Part shown: piece by piece, positions 26,461-36,956 of the stretch
Numbering within the stretch: position 1 is the first letter of the stretch
Layout of the letters: each line of letters opens with the position of its first letter
Origin: an uncultured Bacteroidota bacterium
GTDB lineage: Bacteria > Bacteroidota > Bacteroidia > Chitinophagales > Chitinophagaceae
Assembly (NCBI GenBank): GCA_903821465.1
Contig: CAIJLK010000036.1
Location: 1-61,288, forward strand
Reading direction: 5' to 3'
DNA: 61,288 bases
The notes under the pieces: generated by a model
Seen by the model: only the letters and a program-made list of their open reading frames with translations
What the model was told of the DNA's origin: nothing
Database searches by the model: none
Position numbers and translations under genes: made by a program

Positions 26461-29439
26461 ATGAAGAAGATACTAATACTAATAATTATTGCTTTTGTTT
26501 TTAATAATAGCGATGCACAAGAAATTCCATACAAGACTTGTAATAATTGTTGGAACCGAGATTCATTGGGTAATCACCGTGCTGTTGTTTTGGTTGATCA
26601 AAATAACGCTGTGGCAAAAGTTGTAATTCCTTGGAGAAGAAGAGATACCCATCCAGAAAATAAACGCATCATTATTCAGGATGCAAAAACAGGTCAGAAA
26701 GTTTTGAATCATTTTGATCAAAATATAACTCGAGAATCTGGTGAGATCTATTTCGAACCCATTTCTGGAAAAGGTCTTTACTATATTTATTATTTGCCCC
26801 TCAAAAATGAGGGAAGATCTAACTATCCACGCGGGGTTTATTTGAAACCAGAGAATACAGCAGGTGCAAGTTGGACTTATAACGATTACGCTAATGCCAA
26901 AGTGCAGGCCTTTGAAGCTATTGATGAATTGAATAGTTTTTATCCAATGGAAGTCATTGCTACTAAATCTGAAACAGCTGCACTAATTGAAAAATCTACC
27001 AATAAAGATTTTATCGTATTCCCGGAAGATCGATTGAATCCGATTAAGATGATGCACGACCTTCCTAAAAAGTGGATCGATGCGGGTATTCAAGATCAAT
27101 TAAAAGCCAGCGCTAATAAAGGCGAATGGTATGCATTTCAATTAGGATTGTTGGCATTGAAAAACCAAAGTTCTATTGAAATTAATTTTTCGGATTTAAA
27201 AAATGCTGCTGGTAATATCATCGCTGCAAAAGACATTAGTTGCATTAATTTAACAGGCACCACCTACGATGCAAAGCCACTGAAAAAAACGGTAGCTGTT
27301 GATGCCGGCATCATTCAAGCTTTCTGGTGCGGAGTTGATGTGCCCAAAGCCGCTGCAGCAGGCACTTACAGCGGAACCATCAGTATTGGCAACAAAGAAA
27401 ACAAAACGAAAATACAGTTTCAATTAACTGTTAGCAACTCAGTAGCCATCAATGCTGGTGAAAATGAGCCTTGGAAACAAACCCGATTAAAATGGTTGAA
27501 CAGCACACTCGCACAAGAAAATAAAGTAATTGCACCTTATACAGCAATTAAACAAAACAAGAATGAACTGAGTATACTTGGAAGAAAATTGCTTTTGAAT
27601 AACGATGGTTTACCAAAGCAAATTCAAACTTATTTCAATTCAGAAATGACCGACCTGGTTGCCACAGCAAAAAATATTTTAAGCAGTCCGATTCATTTTG
27701 TTTTCGACAATACAAATGGCAACAACTTAAAAACTGAAGCGCTAAAATATACACAAGTTCAGGAAGGGAAAATTAGTTGGGAAGCTTTGAGTAAAAATAG
27801 TCAGCTAAGTATGTTGGTGAAAGGCTCCATAGAATTTGATGGGATGATGGTGTATGATATTACAGTTACGGCATTAAGCGATCTTAGTTTGAATAATATT
27901 GGAATGGAAATTCCTTTTACAAAAGAGTCGTCAAAATACATGATGGGACTTGGTCAGAAAGGCGGCAAACGTCCATCCACCTTTAACTGGAAATGGGAAG
28001 TTGCCACCAAGAACCAAGACGGCGCCTGGATCGGCGATGTGAATGCGGGGTTACAATATTCTCTGCGCGATGAAAATTATGTACGCCCCCTGAACACGAA
28101 TTTCTATTTGCAAAAACCTTTGCTATTGCCTACTTCATGGGGTAATCAAAATAAAGGAACAGTAAATATTGAAGAAATCAACAACACGACACTTGTAAAA
28201 AATTATAGTGGTGCACGTGAAATGAAGAAGGGCGAATCATTACATTATAATTTCACCTTACTCATTACACCCTTCCATACCATCAATACCGATTTTCAAT
28301 GGGGTGCGCGTTTCTTCCATGCCTATAAACCAATCGACAGCATCAAACAAACCGGTGCCACCATCATCAATATCCACCATGCCAATCCCATCAATCCATG
28401 GATCAACTATCCATTCATTGAACACAAAAAAATGAAATCCTTTATCGATTCTGCACACGTGGCAGGATTAAAAGTGAAGATCTATAATACAGTTCGTGAA
28501 CTATCGAATCATGCTTACGAAACATTTCCACTCAGAAGTTTGGGATATGAAATTTATTCAACCGGAAAAGGCGGCGGCTACAGTTGGTTACAAGAACACG
28601 TGAGCGAAGATTATATCCCAGCCTGGTTTGTTCCTGAGATCAAAGACGCTGCCATTGTAAACAGTGGTATGAGCCGTTGGCATAATTATTATGTAGAGGG
28701 CATGAACTGGTTGGTCAATAATGTGGGCATCGATGGTATCTATCTCGATGATGTGGCATTCGATCGCATCACTATGAAGCGGATCAAACGCGTATTAACG
28801 CATGATGGTCACCCAGGCATCATTGACCTGCATTCTGCGAATCAATATAATAAAAGTGACGGCTTTAATAATTCCGCCAACTTATACATGGAGCATTTTC
28901 CTTACCTGAATAAACTATGGTTTGGTGAGTACTTCGATTACCAAAAAAATGCGCCCGACTTTTTCTTAACTGAAGTGAGCGGGATCCCATTTGGCTTAAT
29001 GGGCGAAATGTTAGAGGGCGGTGGCAATCCTTATCGGGGTATGGTTTATGGAATGACGAACCGTATGCCTTGGAGCGATGGTGCTGATCCGCGTGCAATC
29101 TGGAAAGTATGGAGTGATTTTGGTATGAAGGGTTCTAAAATGATTGGCTACTGGAGTGATAATGTTCCAGCAAAAACAAATAAAGAGTCGGTGCTCGCAA
29201 CAGTTTATAAAAAAGAAAGGTCTGCATTAATCTCAGTAGCTAGCTGGTCTGATCAAACAGAGCAAGTAGAATTGATCGTTGATTGGAAAAAGATCGGTAT
29301 CGATCCAAACAAAGCATCAGTAACACTACCAGCAATGAAAGGGTTTCAAAACGGCATAACATTGAAAATTAGTAATGGTAAGATCGAACCTGTTTCCATT
29401 GAAAAAGGAAAGGGTATGATCGTTTGGATCAAAGAATAA
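26461..29439 (+). CDS. Secreted glycoside hydrolase-like protein (DUF6067/GH123-related)
   Basis: This 992-aa protein has a signal peptide ending SDAQ. It has an N-terminal beta-sandwich region (to about residue 330), a galactose-mutarotase-like middle, and a C-terminal TIM-barrel-like part. The barrel shows TIINIHHANPINPWINYPF near 640, GLKVKIYNTVREL near 675, and NNVGIDGIYLDDVAFDR near 755, the last with a likely catalytic Asp pair. This set is what I associate with DUF6067 glycoside-hydrolase-like proteins of Bacteroidota; the substrate is not known to me. It sits between the GMC oxidoreductase and the DUF5107/TPR gene, 23 and 11 bases away, forming a three-gene operon. A role in breaking a glycan whose sugar is oxidised by the GMC enzyme is inference. 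Confidence 0.75.
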   Translation: MKKILILIIIAFVFNNSDAQEIPYKTCNNCWNRDSLGNHRAVVLVDQNNAVAKVVIPWRRRDTHPENKRIIIQDAKTGQKVLNHFDQNITRESGEIYFEPISGKGLYYIYYLPLKNEGRSNYPRGVYLKPENTAGASWTYNDYANAKVQAFEAIDELNSFYPMEVIATKSETAALIEKSTNKDFIVFPEDRLNPIKMMHDLPKKWIDAGIQDQLKASANKGEWYAFQLGLLALKNQSSIEINFSDLKNAAGNIIAAKDISCINLTGTTYDAKPLKKTVAVDAGIIQAFWCGVDVPKAAAAGTYSGTISIGNKENKTKIQFQLTVSNSVAINAGENEPWKQTRLKWLNSTLAQENKVIAPYTAIKQNKNELSILGRKLLLNNDGLPKQIQTYFNSEMTDLVATAKNILSSPIHFVFDNTNGNNLKTEALKYTQVQEGKISWEALSKNSQLSMLVKGSIEFDGMMVYDITVTALSDLSLNNIGMEIPFTKESSKYMMGLGQKGGKRPSTFNWKWEVATKNQDGAWIGDVNAGLQYSLRDENYVRPLNTNFYLQKPLLLPTSWGNQNKGTVNIEEINNTTLVKNYSGAREMKKGESLHYNFTLLITPFHTINTDFQWGARFFHAYKPIDSIKQTGATIINIHHANPINPWINYPFIEHKKMKSFIDSAHVAGLKVKIYNTVRELSNHAYETFPLRSLGYEIYSTGKGGGYSWLQEHVSEDYIPAWFVPEIKDAAIVNSGMSRWHNYYVEGMNWLVNNVGIDGIYLDDVAFDRITMKRIKRVLTHDGHPGIIDLHSANQYNKSDGFNNSANLYMEHFPYLNKLWFGEYFDYQKNAPDFFLTEVSGIPFGLMGEMLEGGGNPYRGMVYGMTNRMPWSDGADPRAIWKVWSDFGMKGSKMIGYWSDNVPAKTNKESVLATVYKKERSALISVASWSDQTEQVELIVDWKKIGIDPNKASVTLPAMKGFQNGITLKISNGKIEPVSIEKGKGMIVWIKE

Positions 29440-29450
29440 AATAGACTGTA

Positions 29451-32348
29451 ATGAATAAAATATTCTGGTTAGGATTCCTAGCCCTGTCAATGCATGTTGT
29501 AAATGCACAACAAACAGTAAGTGTAAAAGAATACCAAAAGGAATTTACAACCTATCCATTTTCAGATCCTGACCCGGTTCCAAATTTCTCAGCAATCTAT
29601 CCCTATTTCCGTTTCGATGGATTTACCGATCAGCCCATTCAGAAAAAATGGAAGGTCATTGAAATCGAAAACGACTATATCAAAATCCTAATCCTTCCAG
29701 AAATCGGTGGAAAGATCTGGGCAGCGATCGACAAAAAAACCGACAAGCCATTTCTCTATTATAATCACGCTGTGAAGTTCAGAGATGTGGCTTTACGCGG
29801 ACCGTGGACCAGTGGCGGACTCGAAGCCAACTACGGCATCATCGGCCACACACCCAATTGCGCCACTCCTGTTGATTATACCATCTTGAAAAAAGCAGAT
29901 GGAAGTATTAGTTGTGTGATCGGCGGTTTGGATTTGTTATCATCCACCAATTGGCGATTAGATATCAATCTCGAAAAAGACAAAGCCTATTTTACTACCA
30001 GCTCCTTTTGGTATAATACCACACCCAATCAACAACCCTATTATCATTGGATGAATGCGGGTTTAAAAGCCGATGGAAATTTAGAATTCATTTATCCCGG
30101 CAATAAATACCTCGGGCATAATGGCGAGTATAACGATTGGCCCATCAATAAAACCAATGGTAAGAACTTAGCATTTTATAACAACAATAATTTCGGCGCT
30201 TATAAATCCTATCATGTGTTCGGTGCCTATACCAATTTCTTTGGCGGCTATTACCACGATGATGATTTTGGGATGGTACGCTATGCCGATCATAACGATA
30301 AAGCAGGTAAGAAAATCTGGATCTGGGGGTTATCGCGCCAGGGAATGATCTGGGAAAAATATTTGACCGATACGGATAAGCAATACGTGGAAGTACAATC
30401 GGGCCGCATGTTTAATCAGAACGCAGAGCAAAGTACCTTCTCTCCATTCAAACACAGATCTTTTGAACCATATGCTACTGATACCTGGAAAGAATATTGG
30501 TATGGCGTTAAAAAAACAAAGGGCATTAGTGCAGCAACCGATTATGGTGCCGTGAATTTGGTGGAAGGAAATGGAAAACTAAAAATGTATCTCTTCCCAG
30601 TAAAACAAATCAAAGACGAATTACTGATTACACAAAATGGGAAAACGATTTATCAAAAAAATATCACACTTGCACCACAACAAAATTTTGTAGATAGTAT
30701 TATTCTAAACAAAGAGGAAGGAAAAATTGCTTTGAGTTTAGGTGCCAACAAGATCAACTACAACTCAGATCCTTCTACTAATTATTTAAGCCGACCAGTT
30801 GAAACACCAAAAGATTTTAATTGGAATACGGCTTATGGAAATTATTTACAAGGAAAAGAATTAATGGATCAACGGCAGTATCCTGCAGCAGCTCTAAAAT
30901 TGGAAGCTTCTATCAAACTCGATAGTAATTTTCTACCTACGCTTGTAAAATATGCAGCGCTTAAGTGGTTAAACTTTCAGTATCCTGATGCATTAAAACT
31001 CGTTCAGAGAGCTTTAAGTATCGACTCTCACGATGGGGCTGCGAACTATTATTACGGCTTGGTTCAAAATGCATTGGGGCATACTGTAGATGCTTTGGAT
31101 GGATTTGATCTGGCTACCTTATCTCCTGAATATCGTGGAGCAGCATACACAGAATTAGCAAAGATCTATTGTGCTAAAAAAGATTATGGAAAATCTGTTC
31201 GTTATTGCAAAGATGCCCTTGTGCAAAACGCGCATAATATTAAAGCATTAGAATTGCAAGCCATTAATGAACGATTGTTGAAAAATCCAAAAGCGGCTAA
31301 AAAAATATGGGATCAAATAATGGCATTAGATCCATTGAACCACACAGTAGATTTCGAAAATTATATCATTACTCCAAACGAAACATCCCTACTGCAATTT
31401 AAAAATAAGCTACACAATGAAATGCCTGCAGAGAATTATTTAGAACTCGCAGCAGGTTATTATGAATTGGGGTTATTGGCAGATGCGGAACAAGCAGTTA
31501 CGGTTTGTGACAATAACACGATTGCAAAATATTGGAAGTTCTATTTTCTTTATACACAACATAAACCTTTCGAAAAAGCATTAGAAGAGGCCAATGCTGC
31601 AAGTCCTGATTTTGTTTTTCCATCACGCAGAATGGATTTAGAAGTTTTTTCATCGGCGGTTATGGTAACAAAAAATTGGAAGCCGCTATATTATTTTGCA
31701 CTACTCTTGAAAAGCAAAAATGTAGAGAATCCGGAATTTAGAAGCCTATTTGATTTCTTTACTAACGGACAGGGCAGCGTACCAGATTATGCCCCATTTT
31801 ATGCTACAAGGTCAAAAATATTTGCAGCAGACAATCCCGAAAAGGCAATCGCAGATCTACAAAAAGCAATTAGTATCGATAAAGAAGGCTGGCGTTATTA
31901 TAAAACCTTGACCGAATTTTACAACAAGCAAAAACAATATGCAGATGCTTTGCAAATCATTGGGCCTTTTTACAAAACACATCCCCAACAATATATTATG
32001 GGCATGTTGTATGCAAGAACACTCCTCTTCAACAACCAGTATGAATCAGCTGACAAATTATTAACCAGTTTACAAATCATTCCTTTCGAAGGTTCCACAC
32101 AGGGACATGAATTATATCGTCAGGCAAAACTGATGCAAGCAATCGAAGCCATTGAAAAAAATGAAACTACAAAAGCAATTGCATTGGTGAATCAAGCAAA
32201 AGAATGGCCCGAGAATTTGGGTGCGGGCAAACCTTATGATGCTGATATAGATACTAGCCTCGAAGACAAGATCATTGCAGCTACTAAACAAAAGCCAGCT
32301 GCGAAAGACATTAGCGCATTGAAAGACTTGGTCCTTAAAAAAGAATAA
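29451..32348 (+). CDS. Secreted DUF5107 protein with tetratricopeptide repeats
   Basis: This 965-aa protein has a signal peptide (ending VNAQ), then a DUF5107 domain (about residues 40-340). That domain is a mutarotase-like beta-sandwich, with NDYIKILILPEIGGKIWAAIDKKTDKPFLYYNHAVKFRDVALRG-type sequence. From about 455 to 900 it carries TPR-like helical repeats, for example SLDSHDGAANYYYGLVQNALGHTVDALDGF and YCAKKDYGKSVRYCKDALVQNA. DUF5107 proteins often accompany sugar-degrading enzymes; this suggests sugar or glycan binding, with the TPR part making protein contacts. It is the third gene of the operon with the GMC oxidoreductase and glycosidase, and it abuts the convergent alpha-galactosidase-like gene with no spacer. 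Confidence 0.82.
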   Translation: MNKIFWLGFLALSMHVVNAQQTVSVKEYQKEFTTYPFSDPDPVPNFSAIYPYFRFDGFTDQPIQKKWKVIEIENDYIKILILPEIGGKIWAAIDKKTDKPFLYYNHAVKFRDVALRGPWTSGGLEANYGIIGHTPNCATPVDYTILKKADGSISCVIGGLDLLSSTNWRLDINLEKDKAYFTTSSFWYNTTPNQQPYYHWMNAGLKADGNLEFIYPGNKYLGHNGEYNDWPINKTNGKNLAFYNNNNFGAYKSYHVFGAYTNFFGGYYHDDDFGMVRYADHNDKAGKKIWIWGLSRQGMIWEKYLTDTDKQYVEVQSGRMFNQNAEQSTFSPFKHRSFEPYATDTWKEYWYGVKKTKGISAATDYGAVNLVEGNGKLKMYLFPVKQIKDELLITQNGKTIYQKNITLAPQQNFVDSIILNKEEGKIALSLGANKINYNSDPSTNYLSRPVETPKDFNWNTAYGNYLQGKELMDQRQYPAAALKLEASIKLDSNFLPTLVKYAALKWLNFQYPDALKLVQRALSIDSHDGAANYYYGLVQNALGHTVDALDGFDLATLSPEYRGAAYTELAKIYCAKKDYGKSVRYCKDALVQNAHNIKALELQAINERLLKNPKAAKKIWDQIMALDPLNHTVDFENYIITPNETSLLQFKNKLHNEMPAENYLELAAGYYELGLLADAEQAVTVCDNNTIAKYWKFYFLYTQHKPFEKALEEANAASPDFVFPSRRMDLEVFSSAVMVTKNWKPLYYFALLLKSKNVENPEFRSLFDFFTNGQGSVPDYAPFYATRSKIFAADNPEKAIADLQKAISIDKEGWRYYKTLTEFYNKQKQYADALQIIGPFYKTHPQQYIMGMLYARTLLFNNQYESADKLLTSLQIIPFEGSTQGHELYRQAKLMQAIEAIEKNETTKAIALVNQAKEWPENLGAGKPYDADIDTSLEDKIIAATKQKPAAKDISALKDLVLKKE

Positions 32349-34421
32349 TTATTGATAACTAATTTCCCATTGAACCGAAGCAGCATCGGTTGATCGAAAA
32401 CTAATTTTTCGAATATTTCCAGAAAGAACATTTTCGATCAGTGTTGCTATTCCTGTGTTCACGGCTTTGAAATGAGCACCAGTAGGCTCATAGATATAAA
32501 TACTATACAGATCATCAGCCACTAAATTGCTAGTACCGATTAAACGATTATTGTTCCACTGTAATTGTTCTAATTCCAATGCGCCACAACTAATATGTCT
32601 GTTCGTAGCCAATAATTGTGGGTGGATTTGTTTTTCTCTGAAACAAAACAACTGACAATTATACGCCGTATCTATCGCACCAGGTATAAATTGTTTTGTT
32701 TGAATACCTCGAAATTGTTTACTCCAAAATTCAAACACGAGATATTCTTTTTTCGCATCTAATCCAAGGTCTTTCAATGGAATCACCCGATCTCTTTCAT
32801 CCAATCTTCCAAGTACGGTCCAGTTTTCATATGGTTTATTTATATCCATTTGAAACAATCCGGTAGTGGTTGTTGTGCTTGCATCAAAAGGCCTCGGACC
32901 AGAACCACTCATTTCTGTTTCTGCCTGCGCTATCAAACTCGACCTAGAAGGATCTACATCATATACCTGACCCGGACTTGTCATTAAAACAGGGATCGAC
33001 CGAATGGCTGCATCAATCAAATTCGACTTTTCATACAAGTCAGGCTGATCAGTGAGCATGAACAGTGAGCCAGTTAAAGAAGTAGCGGTACAACTTCTGT
33101 ATGCTTCTTTTGCAGAGAGCACAATATGATCCGGATCGTTGCGCCAGATAATATTATTGTATGAATTGAACTGCGCTAAACCTGCATAGCTATAACCATC
33201 GTTTCCAATTCTGCAACCATCTACTAAGCCAACCAACTCCGGACGGATGCCCCAACAAGCCATTAAAAATTTATCCTTTCCAATTTGATTGCGCACTGCT
33301 GCAACCACATTTCTATAGGCTTCATTTTTATTGATACCATCGCGCATCAGTTCTTTACTAAAAGTATTATAGCCCTCATATTTCAAATGTCTCAACGCAT
33401 CGAGTTTAAAATACTGCCAGCCTTCTTTGTTAAACTCGGCATATATAGGTTTAATCAATTGATCAATTGTTGACTTGTTCGCCCCATTCATCACATAGCC
33501 CACCCAATTACCCAAGGCAACTTTACCATCAAGCGTTTTTATGAATAATTCTTTGTGCTGATATGCCGCAACTGAATCTGCAAAAGAAACATTCGTCCAG
33601 ATCCCAGGTTGAAAACCTTTTGAGGCAATATAGTTAGCAAGGTTTCCCATGCCCGCTGGAAATTTATTATTTGCGTTGATCCAAGTATCGGGCATGCCGA
33701 TGGGAACTTGTTGATAACCATCATCAATTTGAATATAGTCGAGTCCGTATTTTTTCAACTTAGTTGACAACACATCAGCCGTGCGATGCATATCAGTTTC
33801 AGTAACATTATCAAAGTAGGCAAACCAACTACACCAACCTACTACAGGTTTTTTCCAAATACTATATTCCTTTGGTTTAAAATAAGTCAATCCTCTGTGT
33901 TGTTGATAGTACCTGGGTTTGAAGCGAATGATGAGTTCTGATTTAACTACCTGTATTTGGTACTCGTTATTTTCTTGTGGCTGCATATTAAATGCTGGGT
34001 AAGCTGCATCGAACGATATGAGCCAGTCATTATTTCTATTATACACGGCATTGTTGAGTAAATTAAAACTCTTACCAACAGTGTGCCTTACAATACTCAA
34101 ACCTTCATTCCATCTGTCGCTCTCGCATGCGATCGATCCTTCATCAGCTATAACGACTGCTTTGAATGTAAATTTTTTGAAATCGGCGGGCACCAACGAA
34201 ATGGTTTGATATTGCGCATTATTCATCACAGATTGGTGCTCATGAATTTGCATTTTCGAAACGTTACCAGATACCTGAGCCTTTAAAATTATTTTGTTCT
34301 GTACAGAAAAAAACAAGCTGTCTTTTTTCTGTACCACTTGAATAGCTCCTTGTGCAAATAAATTACTAGCACTTAATAGGGTGCAAAACAGTGAGGCAAT
34401 CATTAATTTTTTCATCATCAA
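32349..34421 (-). CDS. Secreted GH36/GH27-like glycosidase (alpha-galactosidase type)
   Basis: This 690-aa protein has a signal peptide ending LFAQ, a beta-sandwich N-terminal domain, and a TIM barrel. The barrel carries KKPVVGWCSWFAYFDNVTETDM near 200, YIQIDDGYQ near 233, and YFKLDALRH with the presumed nucleophile Asp341. CRIGNDG follows with the presumed acid/base Asp408. These positions match clan GH-D (GH27/GH36, alpha-galactosidases and alpha-N-acetylgalactosaminidases). It could be a distant GH36 rather than a confirmed alpha-galactosidase. It is preceded 15 bases upstream by a metallo-beta-lactamase-fold gene on the same strand. The stop codon abuts that of the convergent DUF5107 gene. 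Confidence 0.82.
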   Translation of the reverse strand: MMMKKLMIASLFCTLLSASNLFAQGAIQVVQKKDSLFFSVQNKIILKAQVSGNVSKMQIHEHQSVMNNAQYQTISLVPADFKKFTFKAVVIADEGSIACESDRWNEGLSIVRHTVGKSFNLLNNAVYNRNNDWLISFDAAYPAFNMQPQENNEYQIQVVKSELIIRFKPRYYQQHRGLTYFKPKEYSIWKKPVVGWCSWFAYFDNVTETDMHRTADVLSTKLKKYGLDYIQIDDGYQQVPIGMPDTWINANNKFPAGMGNLANYIASKGFQPGIWTNVSFADSVAAYQHKELFIKTLDGKVALGNWVGYVMNGANKSTIDQLIKPIYAEFNKEGWQYFKLDALRHLKYEGYNTFSKELMRDGINKNEAYRNVVAAVRNQIGKDKFLMACWGIRPELVGLVDGCRIGNDGYSYAGLAQFNSYNNIIWRNDPDHIVLSAKEAYRSCTATSLTGSLFMLTDQPDLYEKSNLIDAAIRSIPVLMTSPGQVYDVDPSRSSLIAQAETEMSGSGPRPFDASTTTTTGLFQMDINKPYENWTVLGRLDERDRVIPLKDLGLDAKKEYLVFEFWSKQFRGIQTKQFIPGAIDTAYNCQLFCFREKQIHPQLLATNRHISCGALELEQLQWNNNRLIGTSNLVADDLYSIYIYEPTGAHFKAVNTGIATLIENVLSGNIRKISFRSTDAASVQWEISYQ

Positions 34422-34436
34422 TTTTTCAAGCTATCA

Positions 34437-35333
34437 TTAAAAAGTATCCAAATCATTTCCATACACTACAGCGCCTTTATATCTGTCCTGCAATTCCTTT
34501 AGTAAGCTTTCTTTACTCATTCCAAATGGCAACTGATGTGTGAGTACCAACAATTTGGGTTTTGTTTTATTCGCAATCTCTGCAAGCTGACCCGTAGAAG
34601 TATGAAAAGTAGCATGATACTTTTTCCAATGTTCATCCCTTTTCGCCAAGCCTTCCATCGAATACACTTCATGAATCAGTATATCACAATCCTTCGCATT
34701 TGCAACCACCGATTCACTGTAGGTACAATCACCCGATACCACAATCACTTTATCCTTTGTTTCAAATCGGTACCCAAATGCATTGGCCCAAGAACCATGG
34801 CTCACTTTAAATGCTTTCACCACCACATTCGAATCCTGATAAACAATTCCTTCTTTGATCTCATGCACGTGCACCCGATAAGCTTCTGGTATCCCTCGCT
34901 CCAAACCCTTGATGCGAATATCCAAGTCCTCCTTGTAAGCAGATTGAATATCGCGCGTCATCTTGGCGATGCCTTTCGGTCCGTATACTTCTAAAGCTTC
35001 CATTCTTCCGGTAACGGCGGGACTAAACATAAAATCTGAATAGCCTCCCACATGATCGCTATGTAAATGTGTAATGAAGAGGCGAGTAAGTCCCTCCGAA
35101 TTTAAAGAAGGCATGTCTTTCTTCGCAGCTGCGGCGGCTCTGCGCACAACACCCGGACCACAATCCACCACATAAGAATGATTGTTTACGATGATTGCTA
35201 GTGATGGACCAGAACGCTCTGGATCAGGGTTTGGCGTACCCGTACCCAACAAAACCACCTTAGTTCCATTATTCTGTGCAATTGATACGATAGAAATAAT
35301 GCAGAACAAAAAAAGCAGTGGCAATTTCTTCAT
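34437..35333 (-). CDS. Secreted metallo-beta-lactamase-fold hydrolase
   Basis: This 298-aa protein has a signal peptide (IVSIAQ end) and the metal-binding motif HLHSDHVGG near residue 90. Further likely ligands are His in FKVSHGSWANAFGYRF, Asp in VSGDCTYSE, and the late His in VLTHQLPF. The layout resembles the RNase Z/arylsulfatase-like branch of the fold, but export to the periplasm makes an RNA substrate unlikely. Typical substrates in this branch are phosphodiesters, sulfate esters or lactones. It precedes the GH36/27-like gene by 15 bases on the minus strand, so a role in trimming a modified glycan is possible. It is divergent from the serine hydrolase gene with only 42 bases between. 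Confidence 0.85.
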   Translation of the reverse strand: MKKLPLLFLFCIISIVSIAQNNGTKVVLLGTGTPNPDPERSGPSLAIIVNNHSYVVDCGPGVVRRAAAAAKKDMPSLNSEGLTRLFITHLHSDHVGGYSDFMFSPAVTGRMEALEVYGPKGIAKMTRDIQSAYKEDLDIRIKGLERGIPEAYRVHVHEIKEGIVYQDSNVVVKAFKVSHGSWANAFGYRFETKDKVIVVSGDCTYSESVVANAKDCDILIHEVYSMEGLAKRDEHWKKYHATFHTSTGQLAEIANKTKPKLLVLTHQLPFGMSKESLLKELQDRYKGAVVYGNDLDTF

Positions 35334-35375
35334 ACCTTAAATTTAGAAAAAGAAAATTAGACATAATATTTAGCA

Positions 35376-36950
35376 ATGAAAAAATCAACTATGAAATATC
35401 TATTCGGCCTCTTAACTATGTTGGTGTTGTTCAACATTTCAGTAGGAGCACAGATTTTGTCGAGCAATCAAATCGACTCTTTGGTGGAACTCACTTTAAA
35501 AACATTTAATGTGCCGGGTATTTCGGTTGGTGTAGTAAAGGACGGAAAGTTAATCCACGCTAAAGGTTATGGTGTTGCCAGCTTAAGAACCGGAAAAAAA
35601 GTAGACGAGTATACTTTGTTTGGAATTGCATCCAATAGCAAATCTTATACTGCAGCAGCTTTAGGTATGCTGGTAGATGAAGGAAAATTAAAATGGGATG
35701 ATAAGGTAACCGACTATATCCCTGAATTTAAAATGTACAATCCCTATGTAACGGAAGAATTTACGATCCGCGATTTGCTCACACATAGAAGTGGTTTGGG
35801 TTTAGGTGCGGGAGATCTTATGATGTTTCCCGACAAAAGTGATTTCACCAAAAAAGACATTATTCATAATCTGCGATATTTAAAACAAGTATCAAGCTTC
35901 AGAACAAAATATGATTACGATAATAATTTATACATCGTAGCCGGAGAAGTGGTAGCAAGGGTTTCGGGAATTAGCTGGGAAGACTTCATTGAAAAAAGAA
36001 TCATGCAGCCCCTCGGTTTTAAAAGTAGTGCAGCTTCGGTATCCAGACTAAAAGATAATAGCAATAGTATTCGTCCGCACGCACCTGTTAACGGAAAAGT
36101 AGAAACGATCGATATTGATTGGAGTGAATCTGCGAATGCCGCAGGCGGTATTTGGAGTAATATTATTGATGAGAGCAAATGGGTGATCTTGCAAATGAAT
36201 CATGGTAAATATGGTGATAGTTTGAAGCAGAAATTATTTAGCGATGAAGTGCACGAAGAAATGTGGGCAGCACAAACGAATATCGGCGCAAGAGCGGTAG
36301 CACCTTACAATACGCATTTTTCTGCATATGGATTGGGTTGGTTCTTGAGCGATGTAAAGGGCTATAAACAAGTAACACATACTGGCGGACTAGCAGGAAT
36401 CGTTACCCAAGTAGTAATGATCCCGGAAATTAATTTAGGTATCATTGTATTCACCAATCAGCAGGTTGGCGCGGCTTTCAGCGCAGTGAGCAATTCAATC
36501 AAAGATGGTTATCTAGGTGTGAAAGGGTTCGATTGGGTAAAACTCTTAGCAGCTCGTGTTGCAAAAGGTGAAGCAGAAGCTAAAAAAATAAATGACGAAG
36601 TTGCAGCAACCATCGATGCACAAAGCAAAAATAATAAAGGCGCATTTTCAATTGACGCTTATATCGGTAAATACACAGATCAATGGTTTGGCGAAGTAGA
36701 GATCTCCATAAAAAATGGCAAAGCCTGGTTTGCTTCAAAGCGTTCTCCTAAATTAAATGGTGAACTGTTTCCTTATAAAGGCAATACTTTAATTGTAAGA
36801 TGGACAGACAGAAGTATGGATGCAGATGCGTTTGTAATGTTTAGTACGGATAAAGATGGTAAGCCATCGGGTATTAAAATGAATGCGATTTCTCCACTAA
36901 CAGATTTCAGTTTCGATTTTCAGGATCTTGATTTTAAAAAAATAAATTAA
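35376..36950 (+). CDS. Secreted serine hydrolase, class C beta-lactamase family, with DUF3471 domain
   Basis: This 524-aa protein has a signal peptide (ending VGAQ) and a penicillin-binding-protein-like domain. The catalytic SxxK is Ser86-Asn-Ser-Lys89 in IASNSKSYTAAALG. A tyrosine motif lies in KYDYDNNLYIVAG (YxN-like), and HTGG near residue 335 is the KTG equivalent. A C-terminal DUF3471 domain (about 425-520) follows. Members include peptidases, esterases and beta-lactamase-like enzymes, so substrate is open. Start is ATG at 35376; an ATG five codons later is an alternative. The next gene starts six bases downstream on the same strand, suggesting co-transcription with the saccharopine-dehydrogenase-like enzyme. 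Confidence 0.88.
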   Translation: MKKSTMKYLFGLLTMLVLFNISVGAQILSSNQIDSLVELTLKTFNVPGISVGVVKDGKLIHAKGYGVASLRTGKKVDEYTLFGIASNSKSYTAAALGMLVDEGKLKWDDKVTDYIPEFKMYNPYVTEEFTIRDLLTHRSGLGLGAGDLMMFPDKSDFTKKDIIHNLRYLKQVSSFRTKYDYDNNLYIVAGEVVARVSGISWEDFIEKRIMQPLGFKSSAASVSRLKDNSNSIRPHAPVNGKVETIDIDWSESANAAGGIWSNIIDESKWVILQMNHGKYGDSLKQKLFSDEVHEEMWAAQTNIGARAVAPYNTHFSAYGLGWFLSDVKGYKQVTHTGGLAGIVTQVVMIPEINLGIIVFTNQQVGAAFSAVSNSIKDGYLGVKGFDWVKLLAARVAKGEAEAKKINDEVAATIDAQSKNNKGAFSIDAYIGKYTDQWFGEVEISIKNGKAWFASKRSPKLNGELFPYKGNTLIVRWTDRSMDADAFVMFSTDKDGKPSGIKMNAISPLTDFSFDFQDLDFKKIN

Positions 36951-36956
36951 TAGCGC

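Noticed and set aside
34536..34994. A 152-codon plus-strand open frame
   Set aside because: It lies antisense inside the MBL-fold gene, which has intact motifs, and its product is rich in Cys, His and Ile with no family signal.
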